A stretch of DNA of 8,572 bases from Porticoccus sp041592135. Its GTDB lineage: Bacteria > Pseudomonadota > Gammaproteobacteria > Pseudomonadales > Porticoccaceae. Positions within the stretch are counted from its first letter, which is position 1. The number at the start of each line of letters is the position of its first letter. The stretch is taken from NCBI GenBank assembly GCA_041592135.1, contig JBFHQR010000108.1; one strand, given 5' to 3'. Made by a program: the position numbers and the translations under genes. Positions 1 through 7,481 of the stretch are shown piece by piece. Under the pieces are notes generated by a model. That model worked only from the letters and a program-made list of their open reading frames with translations, was not told where the DNA came from and did no database searches.

Positions 1-962
1 CCGAACAGGGCGGTGAATAACAGGAACACCCCGTTGGGCATGCCGGGCACCAGCCCCAACAGGCCCAGCACCCCCGCGGTCAGGGCGAGCACCTGCGGAT
101 TGACGAACAGCTGGCCGATCATCTGCTGGCCGACATCCTGGTTGGTGTCCACCCGGGACACCATCACCCCCGCCGCAGTGGAGATCACCAGGGCGGGAAT
201 TTGGGCCACCAGGCCATCGCCGACGGTCATCAGCGTGTAGGTTTCGGCCGCGGTGGCGAAACTCAGGTCGTGCTGGAGGATGCCGATCATCAGGCCGCCG
301 AGGATATTGACCACCATGATGATCAGGCCGGCGACCGCATCGCCGCGCACAAATTTGCTGGCGCCATCCATGGAGCCGTAGAAATCCGCTTCCTGGGCCA
401 CCGTGGCGCGGCGCTCCCGGGCATCGTCCTCGCCGATCAAACCGGCGTTCAGGTCGGCGTCGATGGCCATCTGTTTGCCCGGCATGGCATCCAGGGTGAA
501 CCGCGCCCCGACCTCGGCGATGCGCCCCGCACCCTTGGTGATCACCATGAAGTTGATGATCACCAGAATCATGAACACCACCAGGCCGACGGCAAAATTG
601 CCACCGACGAGAAACTTGCCGAAGGCCTCGATCACCTTGCCCGCCGCATCGCCCCCCTGATGCCCCTCGATCAATACCACCCGGGTCGAAGCGACATTGA
701 GCGCCAGGCGCAGCAGGGTGGTGAACAGCAGGATCGCGGGAAAGGCGGCAAACTCCAGCGGCTTGCTGGTAAACATGCTGACCAGCAGCACCAGCACCGC
801 CAGGGCGATATTGAAGGTGAAAAACAGATCCAGCACGAACGGGGGCAGCGGCAGAATCATCATCGACAGCACGATGAGGATCAGCACCGGACCCGCCAGC
901 AGGTTCAAGCGCATGTCGCTCAGCCAGCGGTTTGTCGTCAAGAAATGAGTGATCGAATTCAT
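1..962 (-). CDS. flhA: Flagellar export gate protein FlhA, N-terminal part (3' end outside window)
   Basis: FlhA is the large inner-membrane subunit of the flagellar type III export gate, which couples the proton motive force to export of rod, hook and filament subunits. The 320 codons present start at ATG 960-962 and read MNSITHFLTTNRW. They cover the hydrophobic N-terminal half: paired membrane segments at about residues 20-65, further ones at about 73-90, 117-141, 206-230 and 245-267, and one at about 290-318. The conserved cytoplasmic loop of the FHIPEP family is complete, with RFTLDAMPGKQMAIDAD at 154-170. YGSMDGASKFVRGD at 195-208 contains D199, the apparent counterpart of Salmonella D208, which is important for proton-coupled export. 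The C-terminal cytosolic domain that docks chaperones and substrates is beyond the left edge. The gene starts 18 bp after the flhB stop, with an AGGG upstream as a possible ribosome site, so flhB-flhA is almost certainly one operon. Confidence 0.97.
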   Translation of the reverse strand, partial: MNSITHFLTTNRWLSDMRLNLLAGPVLILIVLSMMILPLPPFVLDLFFTFNIALAVLVLLVSMFTSKPLEFAAFPAILLFTTLLRLALNVASTRVVLIEGHQGGDAAGKVIEAFGKFLVGGNFAVGLVVFMILVIINFMVITKGAGRIAEVGARFTLDAMPGKQMAIDADLNAGLIGEDDARERRATVAQEADFYGSMDGASKFVRGDAVAGLIIMVVNILGGLMIGILQHDLSFATAAETYTLMTVGDGLVAQIPALVISTAAGVMVSRVDTNQDVGQQMIGQLFVNPQVLALTAGVLGLLGLVPGMPNGVFLLFTALF

Positions 963-980
963 GGGGACCCTATGCAGACA

Positions 981-2111
981 TCATTCAGACATCGATTCAG
1001 GAACCGGCAGATTGGTGGGGGCGGCTATCACCTCGCCACCCTCTTGCCGGGCGCGTCGCAAACTGAAGACCCAGGCGAGCACCTCTGCCACCGCGGTGTA
1101 GAGCTGGGCCGGAATCTCCTGCTCCAGGTCCACATGGCGGTACAGCGCCCGGGCCAGCGGCGGGGCCTCGAGCACCGGGATACTGTGCTCGGCACCCACC
1201 AGTCGTATTCTCTTGGCCACTTCATCCACGCCCTTGGCGACCACCCGGGGAGCACTGGAGCCCTTGTCTTCATAGCGCAGCGCCACGGCGTAGTGTGTCG
1301 GGTTGGTGATGATCACATCGGCGCTGGGGAGATTGGACATCATGCGCTGTCGCGCCATCGCCTGTTGCTGGGCGCGAATCCGCGACTTGACCATCGGGTC
1401 GCCGTCAGACTCCTTGTGCTCCCGTTTCAGCTCTTCCTTGCTCATCCGCAGCTGTTTGGCGTGGTGCCAGAGCTGGTAGGGAACATCGATCAGCACCACC
1501 ACAAACAGGGCCAGCACCAGCACCCCGCAGGTGGTGATCAGGAGGTACAGCGAGCTCAGCAGTGCCTGTTGCAGCGGCTGTTCCATCAGGGCGATAAATT
1601 CGGGCAGCCGGTCCCCCAGGAACAACACCAGCACACCGCCAAAGACCGTCGCCTTGGCGAGCACTTTGGCCAGTTCGATCAGCGCCTGCACCGAGAAAAT
1701 GCGCTTCAGGCCCTTCATCGGATTGAGGCGGGACAGCTGGGGCATCAGGGACTTGCCGGAGATCATCGCCCCGCCCAGCAGCATCGGCGAGACCAGCGCC
1801 ACGATGGTCATGGCCAGAAAAAAAGGCAACAGATTCAGCAGCGACTGCTGCACCAGGTGAACGGACTTGCTGAGCATCGGCTCGACCTGAAACGCCTGGG
1901 ATCGGTCGAACAGGAATGCCTGCTCCATCATTTGTCCCAGTCGGCCGTAGAACATGCCGCCAATACTCCAGAGCGTGCCCAGCCCCATTGCCAGCAACAT
2001 AAACGTCGTCAGTTCCCGGGAGCGGGCGACCTGGCCTTCCTCGCGCGCCTTCTCCAGGCGCCTGGGACTGGCGGCTTCGGTTTTGTCCTCTTCGCTGGTT
2101 TCATCAGCCAT
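981..2111 (-). CDS. flhB: Flagellar export apparatus protein FlhB (substrate-specificity switch)
   Basis: FlhB sits in the inner membrane beside FlhA. Its autocleaved cytoplasmic domain switches export from rod-hook to filament substrates. The 376 residues match the usual length (about 380). The N-terminus is charged (KTEAASPRRLEKAREEGQVARS, typical of the family). Hydrophobic segments lie at about residues 37-52, 90-115, 148-168 and 186-212. A charged linker rich in Lys and Glu follows, then the autocleavage motif NPTH at 270-273 (Asn269-Pro270-Thr271-His272 in Salmonella), with YAVALRY directly after it. I chose ATG 2109-2111 (MADETSEEDK). A GTG four codons upstream (2121-2123) is in frame, but the ATG matches family N-termini and gives the expected NPTH position. 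Neither start has a strong Shine-Dalgarno sequence, so this choice rests on homology. The gene follows a 249-bp gap after cheZ and precedes flhA. Confidence 0.97.
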   Translation of the reverse strand: MADETSEEDKTEAASPRRLEKAREEGQVARSRELTTFMLLAMGLGTLWSIGGMFYGRLGQMMEQAFLFDRSQAFQVEPMLSKSVHLVQQSLLNLLPFFLAMTIVALVSPMLLGGAMISGKSLMPQLSRLNPMKGLKRIFSVQALIELAKVLAKATVFGGVLVLFLGDRLPEFIALMEQPLQQALLSSLYLLITTCGVLVLALFVVVLIDVPYQLWHHAKQLRMSKEELKREHKESDGDPMVKSRIRAQQQAMARQRMMSNLPSADVIITNPTHYAVALRYEDKGSSAPRVVAKGVDEVAKRIRLVGAEHSIPVLEAPPLARALYRHVDLEQEIPAQLYTAVAEVLAWVFSLRRARQEGGEVIAAPTNLPVPESMSE

Positions 2112-2171
2112 GTTGACGGGCACTTGTTAGTAAAGCGCCGACCATTATGAGCGTGAACCCGGCGATCAATC

Positions 2172-2204
2172 GGTAAAAAAGAGCCTGAAAATGGCCGTTT
2201 TACC
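2172..2204. repeat. AT-rich inverted repeat upstream of flhB
   Basis: The arms GGTAAAA (2172-2178) and TTTTACC (2198-2204) are perfect 7-bp complements. Inside them, GCC (2183-2185) and GGC (2193-2195) can form a further short stem. It lies about 60-90 bases upstream of the flhB start. It could be a regulator-binding site or an mRNA fold. The stem is weak and lacks the GC-rich core of an intrinsic terminator. Confidence 0.35.
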
Positions 2205-2272
2205 AAGCACTGGAAAGGAGCGAATCGCCAGCGGATATTGCCGGGGGCAGGGATGACTCAGGTAGGGCGACC

Positions 2273-2292
2273 GGGCAGGCAACAGCCTGCCC
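2273..2292. repeat. Perfect GC-rich hairpin between cheZ and flhB
   Basis: The 8-bp arms gggcaggc and gcctgccc are perfectly complementary around the loop aaca. The hairpin lies about 70 bases past the cheZ stop in the direction of transcription. No T-run follows on either strand, so it is not a standard intrinsic terminator. It could stabilise the 3' end of the che transcript, pause polymerase, or belong to an intergenic palindrome family. A related sequence occurs at 7595-7616, upstream of motA. Confidence 0.6.
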
Positions 2293-2360
2293 ATCCGGGA
2301 ACGACCCTGGAGGCGGGGACGCCAGTCAAATAGACGGCGCCGCCAGCAACAGATCGCCGG

Positions 2361-3050
2361 CTAAAAACCCAACTCGTCCAGCAGGTCGTCCACCTGGTCC
2401 TGGCTGGTGACCACATTGCGGGCATTGGGATCGACCTGCGGGCCATTCAGCAAGCGGGTGTCCTCGGCGGGCTGAGGCCGACTGGCGGCGGATAGCGGCG
2501 CCTCGGCGTCGGGATTTTTACCCGCGCGCCGGCTGTCCAGCAGCATGGTGAGCAGCTGATCCTCGACACTCTGCATCACTTCCATCAGCTTCTTGATCAC
2601 CTGGCCGGTCAGATCCTGAAAATCCTGGGCCATGGTGATATCCAGCAACTCCTTGCCGGTGGCCCTGGTCTTGAGCTTGACCTCCCCCAGGTAACGGACG
2701 GTCTGCAGGGCCAGCTCGCCGGCCTGCTCCTGATCGCCCCGGGCATTCAGCCACTCGTCCCAGCACGCCTGCAGCTGTTCCGCGCCCGCCTCTATTTCAG
2801 TCTGCATGGGCTGGGCCCGATCGACCGCATTGAGCACCCGCTCGGCCGCCTGCTCCGTCATACTGGCCACGTAACTCAGCCGGGCCTTGGCATCGGGCAC
2901 CGCTTCGGCCACCGCCCGCTCTACCTCTTTTTGCAGCCCCAGCTCGCGCATGCTTTCCCGCAACATACGGGTCAGCTGACCGAGTCGCTGAAACAGTTCC
3001 TGGGCACTGGCCGGCCCCTGGCCCGGCGCTGGATGATGTTCTGTTGTCAT
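2361..3050 (-). CDS. cheZ: Chemotaxis protein phosphatase CheZ
   Basis: CheZ speeds removal of phosphate from CheY-P and so ends the tumble or reversal signal. The 229 residues are slightly longer than E. coli CheZ (214). The protein is a long helical hairpin with a flexible linker at about 172-212. The diagnostic stretch AQDFQDLTGQVIKK begins at residue 141. D146 and Q150 correspond to E. coli D143 and the catalytic Q147, which reaches into the CheY active site. The C-terminus ends SQDQVDDLLDELGF, the conserved amphipathic CheY-binding helix. The start is ATG 3048-3050 (MTTEHHPAPG), with a modest TAAGG about 9 bases upstream. The frame stays open upstream into cheY, but that extension is low-complexity and overlaps cheY, so I excluded it. 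It begins 25 bp after the cheY stop, the usual cheY-cheZ pairing. Confidence 0.97.
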   Translation of the reverse strand: MTTEHHPAPGQGPASAQELFQRLGQLTRMLRESMRELGLQKEVERAVAEAVPDAKARLSYVASMTEQAAERVLNAVDRAQPMQTEIEAGAEQLQACWDEWLNARGDQEQAGELALQTVRYLGEVKLKTRATGKELLDITMAQDFQDLTGQVIKKLMEVMQSVEDQLLTMLLDSRRAGKNPDAEAPLSAASRPQPAEDTRLLNGPQVDPNARNVVTSQDQVDDLLDELGF

Positions 3051-3075
3051 GGTGGATGCCTTATGGTTGAAAGGC

Positions 3076-3462
3076 CTACTTGGCCAGTTTTTCAAAAATC
3101 TTCGCCAACTTCTCTTCCAGCGTGGCGGCGGTAAATGGCTTGACCACGTAGCCGTTGGCGCCCGCCTGTGCCGCCGCAATAATATTTTCCTTTTTGGCCT
3201 CGGCCGTCACCATTAAAACAGGCAAATGTTTCAAAGCGTCGTCGGCGCGAATTTGCTTGAGCATCTCCAGGCCATCGAGATTCGGCATGTTCCAGTCCGA
3301 CACCACGAATTCATAGGCATCGCCGCGCAATTTGGCCAGTGCATCGGCGCCATCTTCCGCTTCGTCGACGTTGGCGTAGCCCAATTCCTTGAGTAACGTG
3401 CGCACAATGCGGCGCATGGTCGGAAAATCATCGACTACCAAAAATTTAATACCTTTATCCAT
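3076..3462 (-). CDS. cheY: Chemotaxis response regulator CheY
   Basis: CheY is a single-domain receiver. Phosphorylated by CheA, it binds the motor switch protein FliM and changes the direction of rotation. The 128 residues are nearly the E. coli length (129). Acidic pocket D11 and D12, phosphorylation site D56 (in VVSDWNMPNLDG), T86, Y105 and K108 are all present, each one below the E. coli number (D57, T87, Y106, K109). The start is ATG 3460-3462 (MDKGIKFLVVDD), with a strong GGGGGA ribosome site 7-8 bases upstream. A GTG start nine codons further up is in frame, but the extension would read through the ribosome site and is not family-like. The gene has no output domain, as expected of a motor CheY. 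It sits between cheA and cheZ, 25 bp before cheZ. Confidence 0.98.
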   Translation of the reverse strand: MDKGIKFLVVDDFPTMRRIVRTLLKELGYANVDEAEDGADALAKLRGDAYEFVVSDWNMPNLDGLEMLKQIRADDALKHLPVLMVTAEAKKENIIAAAQAGANGYVVKPFTAATLEEKLAKIFEKLAK

Positions 3463-3539
3463 TATTGCTTCCCCCTTTACTTTGTTCACTGGTGGTGTGG
3501 ACGAACATATTTTTCACGCTAGTTATCTCTTATCAATGT

Positions 3540-3558
3540 CGCTGGCTGTGCAGCAGCG
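3540..3558. repeat. Short inverted repeat directly after the cheA stop
   Basis: Arms cgctg (3540-3544) and cagcg (3554-3558) are complementary, and ctg/cag inside can extend the stem. It abuts the cheA stop codon (TAA, 3559-3561). There is no downstream T-run on the minus strand, so termination is unlikely. It may be chance or a mild transcript-stabilising fold. Confidence 0.3.
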
Positions 3559-5589
3559 TTAGCTGTTCACTTTTGCGAGCCGGGGTTTCCGCTCACCGAG
3601 ATTGAGCCGATAGATTTCACCCAGATCGAGAATCAGCGCCACGCTGCCATCGCCCAGGATGGTGGCGGCGGAGACCCCGGGGATTTTCCGGTAATTGCTT
3701 TCCAGGTTTTTCACCACCACCTGCTGTTGCCCGACCAGTTCGTCGACCAGCAGCACATAGCGCCGCCCCTCGCCTTCCACCATCACCGCGATGCTGCCGA
3801 TGATGTCATCCCGACCACCGGCAAGACCCATCACCCGGGCAATGGAGACCACCGGGAAGTACTCGCCGCGCACTTTCAGCAGGGGAATGCCGCCGGAGAC
3901 GGTGTGCAGATTTTCCTGGCGAATCTGCAGCGACTCGATGACGGAACTGACCGGCAAAATGTAGACGTGGCCACCGACCTTGACCGACATACCGTCCAGG
4001 ATGGCCAGCGTCAGGGGCAGGACGATGCGGGTGGTGGTGCCGGCGCCCTCCCGCGACAAGATCTCCACATGCCCCCCCATGGACTGGATATTGCGTTTCA
4101 CCACATCCATGCCGACGCCGCGGCCGGACAGGTCACTGACCGCCTCGGCAGTGGAAAAGCCCGGCGCAAAGATCAGTTGCCAGGCCTCTTCATCGCTTAT
4201 GTCCTCGGATACCGACAGGCCATTCGCCTTGGCCTTGGCGAGAATTTTCTGGCGATTTAGGCCGCCGCCGTCGTCGCTGACCTCGATCAGGATATTGCCA
4301 CCCTGGTGGCGGGCGGACAGGGTCAGGGTACCTGCCCGGGGTTTACCCAATGACTCGCGCACATCGGGTTTTTCGATACCGTGGTCGAGGCTATTGCGCA
4401 CCAGGTGGGTGAGCGGATCGATGATCCGCTCGGTCAGCCCCTTGTCCAGCTCGGTGGACTCGCCCACGGTGACCAGCTCGATTTCCTTGTCCAGCTTGCC
4501 CGCCAGGTCGCGCACCAGCCGGGGAAAACGGCTGAACACATAATCCATCGGCAACATGCGGATCGACATCACCGCCTCTTGCAGATCCCGGGCGTTGCGC
4601 TGCAGCGCATTCATGCCATGGTGCAGCGCGCCGTGCACCCCCCGGTCCAGGCTGTTGGCGGTTTCATTCAGCATGGATTGGGTAATAATCAGCTCCCCCA
4701 CCAGGTTGATGATCTGGTCGACCTTGTCCACCGGCACGCGAATGGAGGTGGACTCCGTCTCCGTCGCCTTTTTCGCTTTTTTGATGGCGGTCACCGAGGC
4801 CTTTTTGGCGGCCGCTGGCGACGGGGTCTCCTCGCCGACTGGCAACCCCTCTGCCGATGATGGGCTGGCGTCGAACAATTCCAGGCCGGGAATATCCCGC
4901 GCCGGCTCTGCTGACAGGGCGCGGATGCGCAACTGGTCCGGGTCGATGACAAAACAGAGTACTGCCTCGATGTCATCGGGACTGACGCTGGTTGCCATGT
5001 CGACAACCAGGTGCCCCTGTTCATCGGTATGGGTGGCGATGATCTCTCCCAGGTTGCGCAATTCGTCCACCAGGGTGTCGATTTCGCCCTCGGCCACGCG
5101 CATCAGTTCAACGATCAGACGATTTTCGGAGGTCGACAGCTGTTCCACAGCCTGCGCCGCAGCCGGTTCTTGCGGCGGCGGTGTTGCGGCGGTGACCGCG
5201 GGGGCGTCCTCGGAACCGACGCCTTTCAACAGGCGACAGATCGCCTCGAAATCGTCGTGTTCCGGCGTTTCACTGCGCCGATAGGCATCGACCTGTTCGG
5301 TCAGCACGTCCTTGGTTTTCAGGAAAGTATCGATGATCTCATGGGTGAGCACCAACTCGTGGCGCCGCGCGCTGTCGAGCAGGTTTTCCAGCAAGTGGGT
5401 GGTCTGTTGCAGCAGGTTGAAACCAAATGTTCCCGCCCCGCCCTTGATGGAGTGGGCGGCGCGAAAAATGGCATTCACCTGTTCGGAGTCGGGATTGGCC
5501 GGATCGAGATCGAGCAGGGAGCGCTCCATCTCTGTCAGCAACTCGTCCGCTTCCTCAAAAAAACTACTGTAGAACTCACTTATATCCAT
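3559..5589 (-). CDS. cheA: Chemotaxis sensor histidine kinase CheA
   Basis: CheA is the cytoplasmic kinase held on receptor arrays by CheW. It autophosphorylates on His and passes phosphate to CheY and CheB. At 676 residues it has the full enteric five-domain plan. P1 (about 1-115) contains AAHSIKGGAGTFG with phospho-His H46. A proline/alanine-rich linker follows. P2 (about 155-225) contains DDIEAVLCFVIDPDQL, like E. coli's CheY/CheB-docking domain. A lysine/alanine-rich linker spans 259-280. P3 dimerisation begins at about 282 (TSIRVPVDKVDQIINLVGEL). P4 ATPase has the N box HLVRNSLDHG (395-404), G1 DDGGG (439-443), F box FAPGFS (474-479) and G2 GRGVGMD (489-495). P5 CheW-like covers about 530-665. 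ATG 5587-5589 has GAGGG 9 bases upstream. It lies 37 bp after motB. No cheW follows it, unlike in E. coli. Confidence 0.98.
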   Translation of the reverse strand: MDISEFYSSFFEEADELLTEMERSLLDLDPANPDSEQVNAIFRAAHSIKGGAGTFGFNLLQQTTHLLENLLDSARRHELVLTHEIIDTFLKTKDVLTEQVDAYRRSETPEHDDFEAICRLLKGVGSEDAPAVTAATPPPQEPAAAQAVEQLSTSENRLIVELMRVAEGEIDTLVDELRNLGEIIATHTDEQGHLVVDMATSVSPDDIEAVLCFVIDPDQLRIRALSAEPARDIPGLELFDASPSSAEGLPVGEETPSPAAAKKASVTAIKKAKKATETESTSIRVPVDKVDQIINLVGELIITQSMLNETANSLDRGVHGALHHGMNALQRNARDLQEAVMSIRMLPMDYVFSRFPRLVRDLAGKLDKEIELVTVGESTELDKGLTERIIDPLTHLVRNSLDHGIEKPDVRESLGKPRAGTLTLSARHQGGNILIEVSDDGGGLNRQKILAKAKANGLSVSEDISDEEAWQLIFAPGFSTAEAVSDLSGRGVGMDVVKRNIQSMGGHVEILSREGAGTTTRIVLPLTLAILDGMSVKVGGHVYILPVSSVIESLQIRQENLHTVSGGIPLLKVRGEYFPVVSIARVMGLAGGRDDIIGSIAVMVEGEGRRYVLLVDELVGQQQVVVKNLESNYRKIPGVSAATILGDGSVALILDLGEIYRLNLGERKPRLAKVNS

Positions 5590-5626
5590 TGCTATTTACC
5601 CTCGGCAATGTACCGATGAAGGACTC

Positions 5627-6571
5627 TCATTCAGACCGCAACGTTTTTTGTATACCCTGTAAAAACTGATCGACCGGCTTGCCCTGTTCCCCCTGCTGCT
5701 GGCGCGCGCTGGTGGGCGTAGGCGAGCCCAGCTGCCCGGCTAGCACGGTGGGGTGGCGCACGTTTTCCGCCACCTCGGGGAAAAACACCAGCAACTCGAT
5801 GCGGCGGTTGAGCGGATCATTGGGCTGCGTCTCCGGCATCGGCGCCCGGTCGGCAAATCCCGCCACCCGCAACAGCTTGTCCGGATCGAGCCCCCCGGCC
5901 ACCAACTCCCGGCGGGAGGCGTTGGCCCGCTCGACGGACAATTCCCAGTTGCTGTAACCCTGGGTACCCCCGGCGTACTGCAGACTGTCGGTATAGCCGC
6001 TGATACTCAGCTCATTGGGCAGCTCATTCAACAGCGGCGCCATGGCCCGCAGCAGATCCCGCATGTAGGGCAGCACCACGTCGCTGCCCAGGTTGAACAT
6101 CGGCTTCTGCTCGGTATCGAGCACCTGGATGCGCAGCCCGTCCTGGATCAAATCGAAGCGCAGCTGTGAGCGCAGGCTCTTCAGCAGGGGATCGGCGTCG
6201 ATCACCTCTTCAATGCGGCGCTGCAAATCCATGAAGAAGCGCCGCTGTTCATCCGTCGGGCGGGTTTGGGTGCGCATATCGATCCGCGCCGTCTCCCCCT
6301 CCTTGCGCACCGGGTCGGGACCGCCCCCCGGAATGGCGCTGTTGCTGGCCGCCGATTTGTCGCCACCCGCCAGCGCCACCACCAGTGGCGTGCTGAAGTA
6401 CTCCGCCACCGCCAGCCGCTCCTCCTGGGAGGCGGCGCTGAGAATCCACATCACCAGGAACAGTGCCATCAATGCCGTCATAAAATCCGCCAGGGCGATC
6501 TTCCAACTGCCGCCATGGTGACCGTGCACAATCTTCTTGCGCCGGATGATGATGGGGCGGGCGCCGCTCAC
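5627..6571 (-). CDS. motB: Flagellar stator protein MotB
   Basis: MotB with MotA forms the stator: it carries protons and anchors the complex to peptidoglycan. The 314 residues match the family (E. coli 308). A basic N-terminus precedes one membrane segment (about 26-46) with the proton-binding Asp D29 in ALADFMTALMALFLVMW, the counterpart of E. coli D32. A plug-like stretch AEYFSTPLVVALAGGD (56-71) and IPGGG (80-84) follow. An OmpA-like peptidoglycan-binding domain lies at about 140-265, with SNWELSVERANASRREL at 207-223. The motif usually SGHTD reads SGYTD (191-195), so the His is Tyr. The start is GTG 6569-6571, 2 bp after the motA stop, so the two are tightly coupled. An enteric-type proton-driven stator is inferred from similarity; sodium use cannot be excluded by eye. 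Confidence 0.97.
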   Translation of the reverse strand: MSGARPIIIRRKKIVHGHHGGSWKIALADFMTALMALFLVMWILSAASQEERLAVAEYFSTPLVVALAGGDKSAASNSAIPGGGPDPVRKEGETARIDMRTQTRPTDEQRRFFMDLQRRIEEVIDADPLLKSLRSQLRFDLIQDGLRIQVLDTEQKPMFNLGSDVVLPYMRDLLRAMAPLLNELPNELSISGYTDSLQYAGGTQGYSNWELSVERANASRRELVAGGLDPDKLLRVAGFADRAPMPETQPNDPLNRRIELLVFFPEVAENVRHPTVLAGQLGSPTPTSARQQQGEQGKPVDQFLQGIQKTLRSE

Positions 6572-6573
6572 GG

Positions 6574-7443
6574 CTACTCGGCTACCTGGGCTTTGCTGCC
6601 TTTCACGTGCTGCTCAAGCTCGATAAAACTGGGCCGCTCGGCGGTGTAGAGGGCCTTGCGCCCAAACTCCACGGCAATCTGCGGCGCGTAGCCGTGGAGG
6701 CTGGCCAGCAATACCACCCGCACACACTGCAACACCTTGAGCGCCTCGCTGACCTGGCGCTCGATGCGGCCCGCCACGGGATTGATGAAACCATAGCCGA
6801 TCAGGATGCCCAGGAAGGTTCCCACCAGGGCGTGGGCGATCATGATCCCCATCTCGTCCGGGCCGGCGTCCGCCGCACTGAGGGCTTTCACCACCCCCAT
6901 CACCGCGGCGACAATGCCGAAGGCCGGCATGCCGTCGCCCAGTTTTGCCAGGGCATCCGAAGTCACGTGCATTTCGTGCTCATAGCCCTCGATCTCGTGG
7001 AGCATCAACTCATCCAGCTCCATGGGCTCCATGCTGCCGCTGACCATCATCCGCAAATAATCGGTGATGAAATTGATGATCAGCGGGTCTTTTAACAGCT
7101 TGGGATACTCCTGGAACAGGCTGCTGTCCTGGGGGTTTTCGATATCTGCTTCAACCCCAAGCATTCCCTCGCGGCGGATTTTATTCAGCAGCTGATAAAG
7201 CAACCCCATCAGATCCATGTACAACGCACGGTCATAGCTGGCGGTGTGTTTCAGGGTAGAGCAGGTTTTCAGCGTGGCCTTCAACGCCTTGCCGTTATTG
7301 GCGGCAATGAACGCCCCTACCCCGCCACCCAGAATCATCAACACTTCGGTCGGCTGAAAGAGCGGCCCAAGATGGCCGCCGGACAGGGCGAAGCCGCCAA
7401 ACACCGACAAGATAACTACTGCAAACCCAGCAAAGATCAGCAC
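6574..7443 (-). CDS. motA: Flagellar stator protein MotA
   Basis: MotA is the membrane stator subunit whose cytoplasmic loop pushes on FliG as ions pass through MotA/MotB. The 289 residues are close to E. coli's 295. Membrane segments lie at about 2-20, 32-48, 172-192 and 202-222. The loop charges R90 and E98 and the prolines P173 and P222 occur at exactly the E. coli positions. GYAPQIAVEFGRK and ERPSFIELE are family signatures near the C-terminus. The start is GTG 7441-7443 (MLIFAGFAVVILSVFGG), with AAGGG ending 7 bases upstream, a good ribosome site. The N-terminus matches the family from residue 1, so the GTG is well supported. It is the first gene after a sigma-28 promoter and runs into motB with 2 bp between them. 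Confidence 0.97.
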   Translation of the reverse strand: MLIFAGFAVVILSVFGGFALSGGHLGPLFQPTEVLMILGGGVGAFIAANNGKALKATLKTCSTLKHTASYDRALYMDLMGLLYQLLNKIRREGMLGVEADIENPQDSSLFQEYPKLLKDPLIINFITDYLRMMVSGSMEPMELDELMLHEIEGYEHEMHVTSDALAKLGDGMPAFGIVAAVMGVVKALSAADAGPDEMGIMIAHALVGTFLGILIGYGFINPVAGRIERQVSEALKVLQCVRVVLLASLHGYAPQIAVEFGRKALYTAERPSFIELEQHVKGSKAQVAE

Positions 7444-7481
7444 TGCACAACCCTTGATCCAACATAACGGACATAGAGCAT

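Larger units (their letters stand above)
2112..2360 (-). promoter_or_regulatory. cheZ-flhB intergenic region, presumed flhBA promoter/leader
   Basis: This is the only large break in the leftward run between motA and flhA. I see no convincing coding frame in it. The part nearest flhB is richer in A and T than the genes. It contains a possible -10 element CATAAT (2144-2149 on the minus strand, about 33 bases before the flhB ATG), but no good -35 at the normal spacing, and no clear sigma-28 or sigma-54 site. In E. coli, flhBA has its own promoter between cheZ and flhB. By analogy this gap probably carries one too. That is inference from position and spacing, not from a recognised promoter. Two inverted repeats inside the gap are listed separately. 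Confidence 0.4.

Noticed and set aside
201..2150. A 649-codon plus-strand open frame
   Set aside because: It runs antisense across flhA and flhB, both certain from their motifs. The translation is rich in His, Gln, Arg and Gly with no domain, as expected from the complement of a GC-rich gene.
3051..3179. Upstream extension of cheZ
   Set aside because: The frame is open, but the extra 43 residues are Arg/Trp/Pro-rich, overlap cheY, and have no counterpart in CheZ proteins.
3463..3489. Nine-codon GTG extension of cheY
   Set aside because: It would translate the strong GGGGGA ribosome site that fits the ATG at 3462, and CheY proteins begin at about this ATG.
3727..5619. Several plus-strand open frames of 159-242 codons opposite cheA
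   Set aside because: cheA is complete on the minus strand with all its motifs. These frames are low-complexity antisense shadows.
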